From assembly GCA_021805955.1 (NCBI GenBank), contig JAJZDO010000853.1:1-26169 (forward strand): DNA of 26,169 bases, read 5' to 3'. The notes under the pieces were generated by a model. It did not search any database. It was not told the DNA's origin and was given only the letters and a program-made list of their open reading frames with translations. Shown in pieces: positions 1 to 8,138 of the stretch (positions are counted from its first letter, which is position 1; the number at the start of each line of letters is the position of its first letter). The stretch comes from Acidobacteriota bacterium (lineage in GTDB: Bacteria > Acidobacteriota > Terriglobia > Terriglobales > Acidobacteriaceae). Position numbers and translations under genes: made by a program.

Positions 1-76
1 GGCGCGTCGCCTGGCCGAGCCGTCCCATCAAGTGCGCTAGGGTTCCAGGCAAGCGGGATCGCCTGCCATCGGGCAT
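1..76 (-). CDS. possible 5' end of a further minus-strand gene, cut by the window edge
   Basis: An ATG at 76 opens a reading frame with no stop through to position 1 (about 25 codons, beginning MPDGRRSR). It starts four bases after the stop of the regulator at 81-1202, the spacing expected of a co-transcribed gene. I see no strong Shine-Dalgarno sequence and do not recognise the peptide. It may be the next member of the rhamnose operon, or a chance open frame in GC-rich DNA. Confidence 0.25.
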   Translation of the reverse strand, partial: MPDGRRSRLPGTLAHLMGRLGQATR

Positions 77-80
77 CGCA

Positions 81-1202
81 TCAGGCGGGCTCTTCGGCCA
101 CTTCCGCTTCCTCCGCGGACGATTGCAGAGTTGCCGCAGTCACGACGCGGTGCTTCACGTAATTGTAGGGAGGCACGGTCTGTCCGCGCATGATGGCAAT
201 GCCAAGCTGGATCAGGCGTGGACCATAGCTTTCGGCCTCATGCGAGATTGAGCCGATGATTGCGCTGCCCTTCCGTATCTCGTCCAGAACTTCCGGGATA
301 CAGTCCTGGCCGACAATAGCAACGTCCTGCTCTCTTCCGGCCGAACGCGCAGCATCCAGCACTCCGAGAGCGCTGGAGTCCGTCGCGGCCGCCACGAGGG
401 TGTGCAGGCCTTTGCGGCGGCTGCGAAGAAATTCAGCCATTGCCAGCGCACTGTGGTGCCGCATTCCCCGGCCTTCAAGCCGGAGAAAGCGGTCGGCCGG
501 AATCCCTGGCAACCGCTCACGAACGCCCTCGAAGGCCCCCGCGATCCTGCTCTGTACAAAACTCCCGGCTTCCGCAAATCCGATACCGATCACCCAGTCC
601 GCCTTGCATTTCCATTTTGCGCAGGCATGTTGGGCGAGAAGTGTGCCCGCCTCATAACCGACCTCGAAGTTGTCGACGCCAAAATACGTTGCATTCGGGT
701 GGGGGACATCAATCGCGACGAGCGGTATCTCAGCGCGTTTGAAGACGTTCGCTACATGCGGGGCAACGTGTTCTTCCACCTGAAACTCAAGCACCAGATC
801 GACACGCTTATTGACGAACTCGCGGGCATTTTGTATGGCCGTCTCCGGGTCATAGCGATTGTCCAGAACAATCAGCTCGATCCCAGCGGCAGCGGCGGCC
901 TGCTCGATGCTGGCGCCCACTGCAACTGAAAACGGCATCTCGGCGCTCTGGCCGGCGAAACCAAAGCAGAGGCGTTTCGGGCGCGATACCAGGCGATACT
1001 CTCCGCTCTGGTTCTGTGCGACGTAGCCTCGATGCACCAGCGTCTTCAAGATGCGATAAATACTGGTCTTCGATATGTTCGTACGCTGGTAAATATCCTC
1101 AAGCGCGAGATAGCTCTGTGAGTTTTCCAGCAGCTCAATCACATCCAAGGCTTTGGAGAGGATCGGGATCAGGTACTGCCGTTTTATCTTTGCCTTGACC
1201 AC
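81..1202 (-). CDS. IclR-type winged-helix regulator fused to a periplasmic-binding-protein-like sugar sensor
   Basis: Predicted transcription factor of 373 residues, probably sensing rhamnose or a related sugar in the cytoplasm. The GTG start at 1202 is chosen because GGAGGTG lies 8 bases upstream; a longer open frame to 1355 would overlap the isomerase gene. Residues about 13-71 look like an IclR-type HTH (PILSKALDVIELLE, then ISKTSIYRILKTLVHRGYV). From about residue 85 the protein is not the usual IclR effector domain. It reads like a type I periplasmic-binding or LacI-type sensor (IELIVLDNRYDPETAIQNAR, then VDLVLEFQ, FGVDNFEVGYEAG and VAIVGQD). There is no signal peptide, fitting a cytoplasmic regulator. 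It lies 32 bases after the isomerase stop, in the same operon. The sugar sensed and the sign of regulation are inferred only from context. Confidence 0.85.
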   Translation of the reverse strand: MVKAKIKRQYLIPILSKALDVIELLENSQSYLALEDIYQRTNISKTSIYRILKTLVHRGYVAQNQSGEYRLVSRPKRLCFGFAGQSAEMPFSVAVGASIEQAAAAAGIELIVLDNRYDPETAIQNAREFVNKRVDLVLEFQVEEHVAPHVANVFKRAEIPLVAIDVPHPNATYFGVDNFEVGYEAGTLLAQHACAKWKCKADWVIGIGFAEAGSFVQSRIAGAFEGVRERLPGIPADRFLRLEGRGMRHHSALAMAEFLRSRRKGLHTLVAAATDSSALGVLDAARSAGREQDVAIVGQDCIPEVLDEIRKGSAIIGSISHEAESYGPRLIQLGIAIMRGQTVPPYNYVKHRVVTAATLQSSAEEAEVAEEPA

Positions 1203-1234
1203 CCGGAAAGCACCTCCGGATAAAGATATCCGAC

Positions 1235-2422
1235 CTAAGCGTAAGAAGCTACGGCAGCCAAAGCGCTGCCCCGCTCTTTGCGAATGCGTTCCAGGTAGCC
1301 GCTCGCGCGGAGCGCTGCCATCGGGTCTTCCGGAACTCCCTTCGATTGCCTCCATGCCCGTAACAGCGGCTTGACGTTCTGCCAGAAGGCATCGCGGAAT
1401 AACTCTTCCGCCGCGACCAGATCACAGGCTTGCTGCAGTTCGCTGAGCTTCTCCCGATCGACGAGCGCAGCCTTTACCCACAGCTCCTGCGCAGTAGAAA
1501 CCGTCTGCACCATCGCCTCCATCTTTTCTTTCAGGTTGTGGCTCTGGTCGATCATGAACGCGATATCCGCCGTGGCCGCCGGACCTGAAAGATGGATCTC
1601 ATGGAAGATGCGGAAGACCTGATACGGGTCGATCGAGCCCAGCGTAAGGTCGTCATCGGCGTAGCGCCGGTCGTTGAAGTGAAAGCCTCCCAGCCGGTTT
1701 TTGTGCAGGAGCCACGCGACGATCTGCTCGATGTTTTGCGCCGAGTAGTGATGCCCGGTATCGACGAGCACCTTCGCCTGCGATCCAGCAGTCTCGGCAA
1801 GGTGAACCGCCATGCCCCAGTCCGCAATATCCGTGTGATAGAACGCCGGCTCGAACGGCTTGTACTCAATCAGCAGCCGCTGATCGGGCCGCAGCCTGGC
1901 ATGGGTCTGATTCAGTGCGTCTTCCAGCCACGCAATCCGCTTACGGATGCTCTGCGTGCCGGGATAATTCGAGCCATCGGGAAGCCAGAGCGAGACATCC
2001 CGGCAGCCAAGCTCCGCGGCAATCGCAACCGACTCGAACATGTGGTCCAGAGCCATGGCGCGGACCTCCGCCGAAGGATGGCATAGCGAGCCGAATTTAT
2101 ACTCTTGCTCCTGGAACAGATTCGGATTGATCGATCCCGCGCGTATCCCGTACTGGCTTTCGAGCGACTTCACCGCCTTCGCGTCGGCAAGCTTGTTGGG
2201 CAGGTCCCAGAGAACATGCAAGGCCATCGTCGGCGTAGCGCCGGTGAGCTTTGCAACTTCTCCCCCGTCAGAAAACTTTTCCTCCAGCGTTCGTGCAGCC
2301 CCAGCCTGCAGAAACTTGCCGAAGCGCGTACCGGTATTGGCAAATCCCCACGATGGAATTTCGATTGGAAACGAGTCAAGGGCCCGGAAAGCCGTGTCCT
2401 GCAGTTGATCAACGTTTGTCAT
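1235..2422 (-). CDS. rhaI: L-rhamnose isomerase, Pseudomonas stutzeri type
   Basis: Converts L-rhamnose to L-rhamnulose in the cytoplasm; 395 residues from the ATG at 2422. An open frame continues upstream to 2620 but overlaps rhaT and lacks family-like sequence. The protein resembles the P. stutzeri/Bacillus halodurans type rather than E. coli RhaA. IPSWGFANTGTRF and ATPTMALHVLWD match its N-terminal region. Likely metal and catalytic residues are E186 (LLIEYKPFEP), D221 and H224 (VLVDTGHH), H248 (GGFHFNDRRY), D256/D258 and about D292. The first six are offset by a constant 33 from the P. stutzeri residues as I recall them, so the N-terminus lacks about 33 residues of that enzyme. The Shine-Dalgarno is weak (GGTGGTG), and in-frame GTG codons just upstream are alternative starts. 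It lies between rhaT and the regulator gene. Confidence 0.93.
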   Translation of the reverse strand: MTNVDQLQDTAFRALDSFPIEIPSWGFANTGTRFGKFLQAGAARTLEEKFSDGGEVAKLTGATPTMALHVLWDLPNKLADAKAVKSLESQYGIRAGSINPNLFQEQEYKFGSLCHPSAEVRAMALDHMFESVAIAAELGCRDVSLWLPDGSNYPGTQSIRKRIAWLEDALNQTHARLRPDQRLLIEYKPFEPAFYHTDIADWGMAVHLAETAGSQAKVLVDTGHHYSAQNIEQIVAWLLHKNRLGGFHFNDRRYADDDLTLGSIDPYQVFRIFHEIHLSGPAATADIAFMIDQSHNLKEKMEAMVQTVSTAQELWVKAALVDREKLSELQQACDLVAAEELFRDAFWQNVKPLLRAWRQSKGVPEDPMAALRASGYLERIRKERGSALAAVASYA

Positions 2423-2520
2423 AAAGCGCACCACCACCAAGGAACGAATCGACGGACAAAAAGCCAAGTTAAACCGGTCACGATGTCTCTCCCTTTCAAT
2501 CCTGGAATCGCCCTGGTCCT

Positions 2521-3567
2521 TTAACTGGCCAGTCCCAGCCCCACCATGTTCGCCGCTAGAATGATGACGGCCATGCCCGCCAAAAGCAGCCGGATCGGCC
2601 GTGACGTAACTCCAGCCCATTCACCCATCAGCAGACCGACAATCCCGGCAAAGAGCACGTAGCCGGACATATGTAGCATCCAGTTCACGTAGGCCAGCCG
2701 TGCAGGAATGCTGGCCTGACCCCAGGCATAGAAAAAGAACTGCAGATACCACATGATCCCGCCGCAGGCGGCAAGCGTAGCGTTGCGCACAATAGTCTTC
2801 CCAGGCAAACTGAAATCGGCGCGAATTGAGAGCCGCTTCAGGGCCGCCAGGCGTACGAAGCAATATCCCAGATTGACCATCGCTCCGCCTCCCATAATGA
2901 AGACGTAACTCGGCAGCGCCGCATAAAGGTGGTTCACACCAGCGCGGAGAGCTGCAGCCTGCATCGGCTGTGCAGCATCGATGGCGAAAGACATGCCCGA
3001 GGAGAAGATGCCGCAGAGCACCGCCAGCAGGATGCCCAGCCTTAGATTGAACTCGGTGGGTTCGCCACAAAGTTCGCGCTCCTTCTGATGTCCCGCGTAG
3101 GTGACGATCGCCACACCCATCAGCGCTACCAGAACACCGGCCAACGTCAGCAGCCCGGGCCGTGTGCCAAAGAGCACCGCAGCCTGGCCGTGCAGCAGCG
3201 GAGGCACCAGCGTGCCCACAACCAGCGTGACTCCGATGGCCACACCGACACCGAGCGAGATCCCCAGGTGGCGCATCGTGAGCCCGTAGCTGATATTGCC
3301 GATCCCCCACATGGCACCAAAGAGCGCAACCTTGACCAGGACCGCGGGAGCGGTCGAAGCGTAAAACATCGCAAAGTGCGGAAGCAGGATCAGACTTACG
3401 CTGATCGGCAGCAAGATCCACGAGAACACGCCGGCAATCGCCCAGGTCGTCTCCCATGACCATCTCCTGACCTTCTCAATCGGCGCGTAGAAGGAAGCCG
3501 CCGACGCCGCGCCCACCATGTGCCATCCGATGCCTGCCCACACATTTCCGCTCATCGCAGTCGCCAT
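2521..3567 (-). CDS. rhaT: L-rhamnose/proton symporter, RhaT family
   Basis: Inner-membrane carrier that imports L-rhamnose with a proton; 348 residues, close to the usual length of about 344. It has about ten hydrophobic segments. The family-typical cytoplasmic loop SWETTW is at residues 37-42, followed by [20 protein letters not shown] and, near the C-terminus, [20 protein letters not shown]. The start at 3567 has GAGGT about 9 bases upstream; the ATG four codons later has none. It is first in the minus-strand operon rhaT-rhaI-regulator, 98 bases ahead of the isomerase. The neighbouring isomerase supports rhamnose as the substrate. Confidence 0.94.
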   Translation of the reverse strand: MATAMSGNVWAGIGWHMVGAASAASFYAPIEKVRRWSWETTWAIAGVFSWILLPISVSLILLPHFAMFYASTAPAVLVKVALFGAMWGIGNISYGLTMRHLGISLGVGVAIGVTLVVGTLVPPLLHGQAAVLFGTRPGLLTLAGVLVALMGVAIVTYAGHQKERELCGEPTEFNLRLGILLAVLCGIFSSGMSFAIDAAQPMQAAALRAGVNHLYAALPSYVFIMGGGAMVNLGYCFVRLAALKRLSIRADFSLPGKTIVRNATLAACGGIMWYLQFFFYAWGQASIPARLAYVNWMLHMSGYVLFAGIVGLLMGEWAGVTSRPIRLLLAGMAVIILAANMVGLGLAS

Positions 3568-3656
3568 CGGCGCGCTACCTCGTCACGGTGCATCTGAAGC
3601 TGCCCGAGAGCCATTGGTCGCCATCGTGGCCTCCGATCGTCTCGCCCAGAAACTAT

Positions 3657-3669
3657 TTCGCATTGAGAA
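3657..3669. promoter_or_regulatory. imperfect inverted repeat upstream of rhaT, candidate operator
   Basis: The sequence TTCGCATTGAGAA has the form TTC-n-CA-n-TG-n-GAA, with five of six base pairs matching around a central T. It lies about 90 bases upstream of the rhaT start, where an operator for the linked regulator might sit. No second copy was found upstream of the other transcription units, so this is only a candidate. Confidence 0.2.
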
Positions 3670-3790
3670 TACCCTGCAAAGCGGGAAAAGGCGAATGCCC
3701 GGCGACCTTTCAGTCCCTACCGGGTGGCAAGTGGGGTCCTGTTGCGGTTTACCACAAGTCCTCGGCATTCACAAAGAATAAATGTGACTA

Positions 3791-4138
3791 ATGAAATCTG
3801 TCTTGGTCCCAACCCGTGGAAGCAGACGCGACGGCGAACCGCCTCCACAGCTTCGACGATACGGCTTTGAGTGTTCCAACCGTCCGCCCCTTGGGAAAGA
3901 GTCGTGGACGAAAAACGCCAAAAGCCAGATCGTGAAATATAGTCTTGCGTATATCGATTTCAGCCTCTATTCAGGGGACAACGGGCGAGTTCTCGGCTAC
4001 GACAATGCTCACGGCTTTCACGAGCGTCATTTCATGGGGAAATCGGAACAGATTGCTTTCACAACATATAACGGCGGTGAACCGCGACATCGGCGTACTC
4101 CGAAAGATTGGGGTGCTCTCCACTCTCTCTGTGTCTAA
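3791..4138 (+). pseudogene. TumE/DUF6516-like remnant
   Basis: This open frame of 115 codons contains a stretch from about residue 47 to 95 that resembles the small TumE (DUF6516) proteins of toxin-antitoxin-like pairs: KYSLAYIDF, then DNGRVLGYDNAHG, then ERHFMG and EQIAFTTY. The sequence before and after does not look like that family. The usual C-terminal helix and the partner HTH gene are not visible. I read it as a gene decayed at both ends. The family assignment is from memory of the motif and needs a profile search. Confidence 0.4.
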
Positions 4139-4557
4139 TCCTGGACATGGAAACTTTCTGATGGTTGCGCCTTTGGCCAAGCGATATGAATTTTACCTGG
4201 CGCGTGGGCGCAGCCAACCGAGAAAATAGCAAAGATGAGAGGTCTGCTTAGTCGGCAGAGATGACACCTGCGAGCGCAGTAGTTCGGAGGAGTTGCCTTC
4301 CGAGTTGTCCGACCACACTCCCTCAATTTGTACGGGGAGACCAAGATATCTTTCGCTGAGCGCAATGGCCTTGTTAACACTAGTTGAGCATTAGTTCTGG
4401 TTTCCCCGTGGCTTAAGAAACATTGAGCACTCTAAGGCGGACCTGCGCCGACCACTTCAGAGACGTCGTAACACATCCATCCTCGATGAGTGCATTAGCG
4501 ATTTTGCGGCAACCCAGAAACGCTCGTACTCGAAAGCGTATTTCCCGAGGTTTTATT

Positions 4558-4571
4558 TGTAAACGTTTGCG
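4558..4571. promoter_or_regulatory. LacI/GalR-type operator-like palindrome
   Basis: TGTAAACGTTTGCG has a perfect AAACGTTT core centred on CG, the form recognised by many LacI-family repressors. It lies about 265 bases upstream of the sulfatase start at 4836. No LacI-family gene is in the window, so any cognate regulator would be encoded elsewhere. A partial match (TGTAAACG on the minus strand) occurs near 9083-9095, between the lactonase and DUF1080 genes. Confidence 0.3.
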
Positions 4572-4835
4572 AGCAGTCTCCACATAGCCTTCGAAGCGTA
4601 TGCTGCATGTTTTTCAATCGCGTCGGGGCCTACGCTCATTTTCAGACAGTCCGTAGCGGTCCTGAAGGTGATACGTGACCATCCACCGGCGGTATCCGGT
4701 AAGGAGTAAGTAAATCTACGAAACAATAGAGACATATACGAAAAAGAACTCCCCCGACGTTCCTATAATAACTTACGTCCAGAACTTAAAAAGAATGGCG
4801 ATCACACACACCAATGAAAGGTATAGAGCTTTCTG

Positions 4836-6275
4836 ATGACGATAGATGCGAGAAGTGCCAGTGAGATGGACAGACGTGAGTTTGTGAAGAGCCTGGGGGC
4901 GGCGACTGCAGTTTTTGCTTCCGCTTTTCCATCCAGGTCGAATTTTAATAAACCTTCCAATGTCATCCTGATGATCTGCGATGATTTGGGATCAGCGGAT
5001 CTGGGTTGCTATGGTTCTAAACTCCCTACACCGAATCTGGATCGGTTGGCTACAGAAGGAACGCAAATGATGCGCTGCAATACAGCGCATCCTATCTGTT
5101 CGGCGGCCAGAGCTGCTTTGTTGACAGGTCGTTACGCTCCCCGAAGCAATACAAGGTCGGTGTATTTTCCCCAAGACGAGGACGGTATGAACCTGGACGA
5201 AACGACGCTGGCGAATCTGTTTCATGATAAGGGGTATCGCACACAGGCCATTGGGAAGTGGCACTTGGGCCATGAGTCGCAGTACTTGCCCACGAGTAGG
5301 GGATTTGACCATTATTATGGGGTGCCCTGGAGCGTGGACATGCACCCGCTGCCATTGATGGTCGATGAACAAATTGTGGAGCCGAACACGGACCGGCTGA
5401 CGCTGACTCCACGCTACACGACCGAAGCTATCAAGTTTCTGGAGCAGCCTTCGGACGATCCATTCTTCCTCTACCTGGCTTACTCGTATCCGCATAATCC
5501 AGCCGCTTCCTCCAAAACATTCCAGGGCCGTTCAGGTTTTGCCGAGTATGGCGATGCCGTGGCGGAGATCGACTGGAGCGTTGGAGAAATCATGAAAACC
5601 CTGGAACGGATCGGCCAAGTCGATAACACAATTGTGATCTTCACTGGTGATCATGGACCGTGGTTTCAAGGCAGTCCCGGAGAACTTCGCGGGCGCAAGG
5701 GATCGAGTTTCGAAGGCGGCAGTCGCATTCCGATGCTGATGCGTTGGCCCGGGCATATTCCCGCCGGCCAAAAGGTAGACGGCTGGATGATGAACATGGA
5801 CGTTCTGCCGACGCTGGGGAAGTGGTGCGGACTGGAGAAGCCGCGTCTGCCGATTGATGGTGTCGATGTTTCGGATCTTATCATGGGGAGACGTGCTGGG
5901 GTTGATCGGAAGCCAATCATATACTTCAGTATTAGTGCGACGGGTTACAATTACGTTCCTCAGTGCATTCGTTCCGGAAATTGGAAGATGCGCATCGCGC
6001 AGTACACACGCGAGATCTATGTGCTGCAAAACATGGGTCCCACCTATATGCTACCCAGGCCGGAATTGTATCGTCTGGATCTGGATCCAACGGAGAGCTA
6101 TGACATCGCGACTTATCATCGAGAGAAGCTGGAAGCTCTGCATTCACATCTTGATCCGATGATGACTACTTTTCCTGAGAGGGTGCAAAAGTCCTACGCC
6201 GAGCTGCGACACAAGGTTGGAGCCAGGAACACTCCTCCCGCGAGTGCTCCTTTCATCCCGAAGGCGGATCAATAG
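4836..6275 (+). CDS. Tat-exported sulfatase (S1 type) with CxAxR maturation motif
   Basis: Predicted type I sulfatase hydrolysing sulfate esters, probably on a sugar; 479 residues. A twin-arginine signal is visible (DRREFVKSLG, residues 12-21, then a hydrophobic stretch), so the folded enzyme should be exported. Active-site elements are MICDDLG (residues 46-52), GKWHLGH, FTGDHG and GRKGSSFEGG. The formylglycine site is CSAARAALLTGR, with Cys88 in a C-x-A-x-R context rather than the common C-x-P-x-R. From established knowledge, the aerobic formylglycine-generating enzyme prefers proline here, while radical-SAM anSME enzymes accept alanine. ATG 4866 (MDRRE) is an alternative start giving a more typical Tat leader. 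The gene stands alone on the plus strand. The substrate is not evident; the surrounding genes suggest a sulfated rhamnose-containing glycan. Confidence 0.92.
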   Translation: MTIDARSASEMDRREFVKSLGAATAVFASAFPSRSNFNKPSNVILMICDDLGSADLGCYGSKLPTPNLDRLATEGTQMMRCNTAHPICSAARAALLTGRYAPRSNTRSVYFPQDEDGMNLDETTLANLFHDKGYRTQAIGKWHLGHESQYLPTSRGFDHYYGVPWSVDMHPLPLMVDEQIVEPNTDRLTLTPRYTTEAIKFLEQPSDDPFFLYLAYSYPHNPAASSKTFQGRSGFAEYGDAVAEIDWSVGEIMKTLERIGQVDNTIVIFTGDHGPWFQGSPGELRGRKGSSFEGGSRIPMLMRWPGHIPAGQKVDGWMMNMDVLPTLGKWCGLEKPRLPIDGVDVSDLIMGRRAGVDRKPIIYFSISATGYNYVPQCIRSGNWKMRIAQYTREIYVLQNMGPTYMLPRPELYRLDLDPTESYDIATYHREKLEALHSHLDPMMTTFPERVQKSYAELRHKVGARNTPPASAPFIPKADQ

Positions 6276-6826
6276 AAGCTCCTTCAACGCGAATCGCACA
6301 CAATGAATAAGACCGAGGCAAGGTGAAATCGGGAACACCTGTTGAATCGCAGGTTGTTTCTGAAGAAACCGAGGAGACGGCGCTGGGGTACGACGGTGGT
6401 TACCTGGCTCGCACCGGCTTTTGCCCGTACTCAAAATAGCGCATATGAAGAGCGGAGCGAAGAGTCGCGGATTGAGATGTCATTTCCCCGGGGCGTGCCA
6501 GTGGTTCTCCTGAAAGTGAGGTTTCATTTGGGGAGTGAAAGTCAGGTTAACTGACGGACGCAAACTGCGACACACGCAGGCAGAAATATGTATACGGTCC
6601 AACGTGGATCATTCGCCGTACAGAACGGCACGGTCAGGTACTATGCATCCGTCGATGCAGAAGGTGAGAGTCTGGTTGATCCACCTGAAGCGCCAGGGAA
6701 TGCGTACAGGATAAACATGCTTGTGTAAATGGAAGAAGAGAGGTGCGCAACCAGGCGCGTACGACTGAAAGACCTCTGAAGAATTCCCCAAATCGACGAC
6801 AGTGGTTCGCGCTGCATGGTGCCATG
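6276..6826. other. 551-base stretch between convergent genes
   Basis: It lies between the 3' ends of the plus-strand sulfatase gene and the minus-strand rhamnonate dehydratase gene. I find no convincing intact gene and no clear terminator. Apart from the decayed Tat-signal relic at 6342-6466, only small repeats stand out: TGAAAGT twice near 6514 and 6536, and a short inverted repeat GTCAG-GTTAA-CTGAC near 6541. Confidence 0.5.
6342..6466 (+). pseudogene. decayed 5' end of a Tat-exported protein gene
   Basis: From a TTG at 6342 the frame gives NRRLFLKK, then PRRRRWG, then TTVVTWLAPAFA: a twin-arginine motif and a hydrophobic, alanine-ended region typical of a Tat leader, broken by a run of arginines. 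In another frame that run reads ETALG, as expected in an intact leader. Two compensating frameshifts would therefore restore a normal signal peptide. No recognisable mature protein follows. It is probably the stub of a lost exported enzyme. Confidence 0.35.
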
Positions 6827-8023
6827 TCACTTCTTTTGTCGCGCATACGGCCGGAGACGTTCCAGGTCATCGTTTAATTCCACGCCAAATCCGGGAGCAT
6901 CGCTTAAATGAAGGAATCCGTTTTGGGGTAGCGGTTCATTCTTAAACAATCTTCCAAAAAGCGGCACAATGTGATCGGCCTGTGGGCTCATGACAAGAAA
7001 TTCCGCAACCGGGCAGTTGGTAAATGCGTATTGCAGGTGGTAGGAAAAGACACTCGATCCATGAGGAATTACCGGAATGTCATAGGCGGAAGCCATGGCC
7101 ACGATACGGCGTGCTTCCGTTATCCCGCCCACCCAATTGATATCCGGCTGCAGAATATCCGCACATTTCAAAGCAATTAATTGGCGAAAGCCATAGCGTG
7201 TATATTCATGTTCGCCGGTGGTAACGAGACAAAAAGAGCCCAGTGCGGCTTTAAGAGCGGCGTAGCCCTCGTAGTCATCGGGCAGTAGACATTCCTCAAT
7301 CCAGTGCAGGTGAAATGGCCGCAGAGATCTCGCCAGCTCAATGGCATAGGGCAACGTCAGCGCCATGTAACAGTCCAGACGGAGTGGAAAGTCAGGCCCG
7401 ACCTGCTCTCTCGCTTCAGCCACTGCCGCTACATTTTTCTTTAGTCCCGCTGAACCGTCGGCCGGACCATAACGGCAGGGTATCTTGGCGCCTTCAAAGC
7501 CCCAGGTCTTTGCCAGATCCGCGCGCGCCGTGGTTGCATAAACCCGCAGCGATTCTTTGGTCTTGCCGCCCAGGAGTGCATAGACGGGTTCGCCTCGCAA
7601 CTTTCCAAGACAGTCCCAAATGGCCAGATCCACCGCGCTGATCGCGTGCAGCGCCAGCCCTTTGCGACCGTATGGAATCGTCGCACGCCACATTTGGTCC
7701 CAAATCAACTCCACATCATGTACGTCCTGGCCTTCAATAAATCGACTGAGATGGTTTTCGACGATGAAGCACGCAGGCTCTCCGCCGACGCTGCATCCAA
7801 TCCCAATGGTGCCGTCGTCCAGTTCGACTTCCACAATTACGGTGCCTAAGGCATTGATGCCCCAACTGGTGCGATTTGCCTTGTACGCCTCATACATTGA
7901 CATCGGGTTGGCAATGGGAAGATCAATGATCCAATGTTTGTCTGATTGGTTATGATAGTCCGCGCATGTCTCGCCGGGCGCCACGACATAAGCGCGTACT
8001 TCCAGGATCGATGTTTTCTTCAT
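6827..8023 (-). CDS. rhmD: L-rhamnonate dehydratase, enolase superfamily
   Basis: Dehydrates L-rhamnonate to 2-keto-3-deoxy-L-rhamnonate in the cytoplasm; 398 residues against about 401 in E. coli RhmD. The ATG at 8023 has AGGTG 7 bases upstream; an open frame to 8218 would run into the DUF1080 gene. The N-terminal capping domain keeps the family sequence (ADYHNQSDKHWIIDLPIANP; SWGINALGTVIVEVE). The barrel carries metal ligands D217 (LRLDCYM), E243 (HWIEECL) and E271 (TTGEHEY), with H272 and H321 (IPHGSSVFSYH). These are offset by 8-9 from the ligands and bases I recall for E. coli-type RhmD, and no key residue is missing. There is no signal peptide. It is last in the operon with the DUF1080 and lactonase genes (115-base gap). 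Confidence 0.93.
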   Translation of the reverse strand: MKKTSILEVRAYVVAPGETCADYHNQSDKHWIIDLPIANPMSMYEAYKANRTSWGINALGTVIVEVELDDGTIGIGCSVGGEPACFIVENHLSRFIEGQDVHDVELIWDQMWRATIPYGRKGLALHAISAVDLAIWDCLGKLRGEPVYALLGGKTKESLRVYATTARADLAKTWGFEGAKIPCRYGPADGSAGLKKNVAAVAEAREQVGPDFPLRLDCYMALTLPYAIELARSLRPFHLHWIEECLLPDDYEGYAALKAALGSFCLVTTGEHEYTRYGFRQLIALKCADILQPDINWVGGITEARRIVAMASAYDIPVIPHGSSVFSYHLQYAFTNCPVAEFLVMSPQADHIVPLFGRLFKNEPLPQNGFLHLSDAPGFGVELNDDLERLRPYARQKK

Positions 8024-8138
8024 AAGATTCACCTGAATGGACGTGTCAACAGTAGCTAGATGGACGAAGCTGTGTGCAGTGAGAACCTTCCTGCTCTCTG
8101 TCCAAAGTTTCCAAACCGGTTCACGCGCAGCAGGATGC

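Larger units (their letters stand above)
3568..4835. other. 1.27-kb gene-poor stretch between rhaT and the sulfatase gene
   Basis: I see no convincing intact gene here. It holds the leader of the rhaT operon, a protein-family remnant at 3791-4138, a LacI-like palindrome at 4558-4571 and the leader of the sulfatase gene at 4836. Short open frames such as 4553-4735 on the minus strand resemble nothing I know. The stretch reads as decayed accessory DNA between two divergently oriented gene groups. Confidence 0.6.

Noticed and set aside
2423..2620. 66-codon N-terminal extension of the rhamnose isomerase
   Set aside because: It overlaps the end of rhaT, does not resemble the family N-terminus, and family-like sequence begins after the ATG at 2422.
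2621..3463. 280-codon open frame on the minus strand in another frame of rhaT
   Set aside because: It lies wholly inside the RhaT gene; the translation is rich in Arg, Ala, Gly and Cys with no family resemblance. It is a GC-driven shadow.
4553..4735. 60-codon minus-strand open frame in the gap before sulfatase 1
   Set aside because: The translation is not obviously random, but I find no family, no ribosome site and no partner gene, so I cannot support it as a gene.
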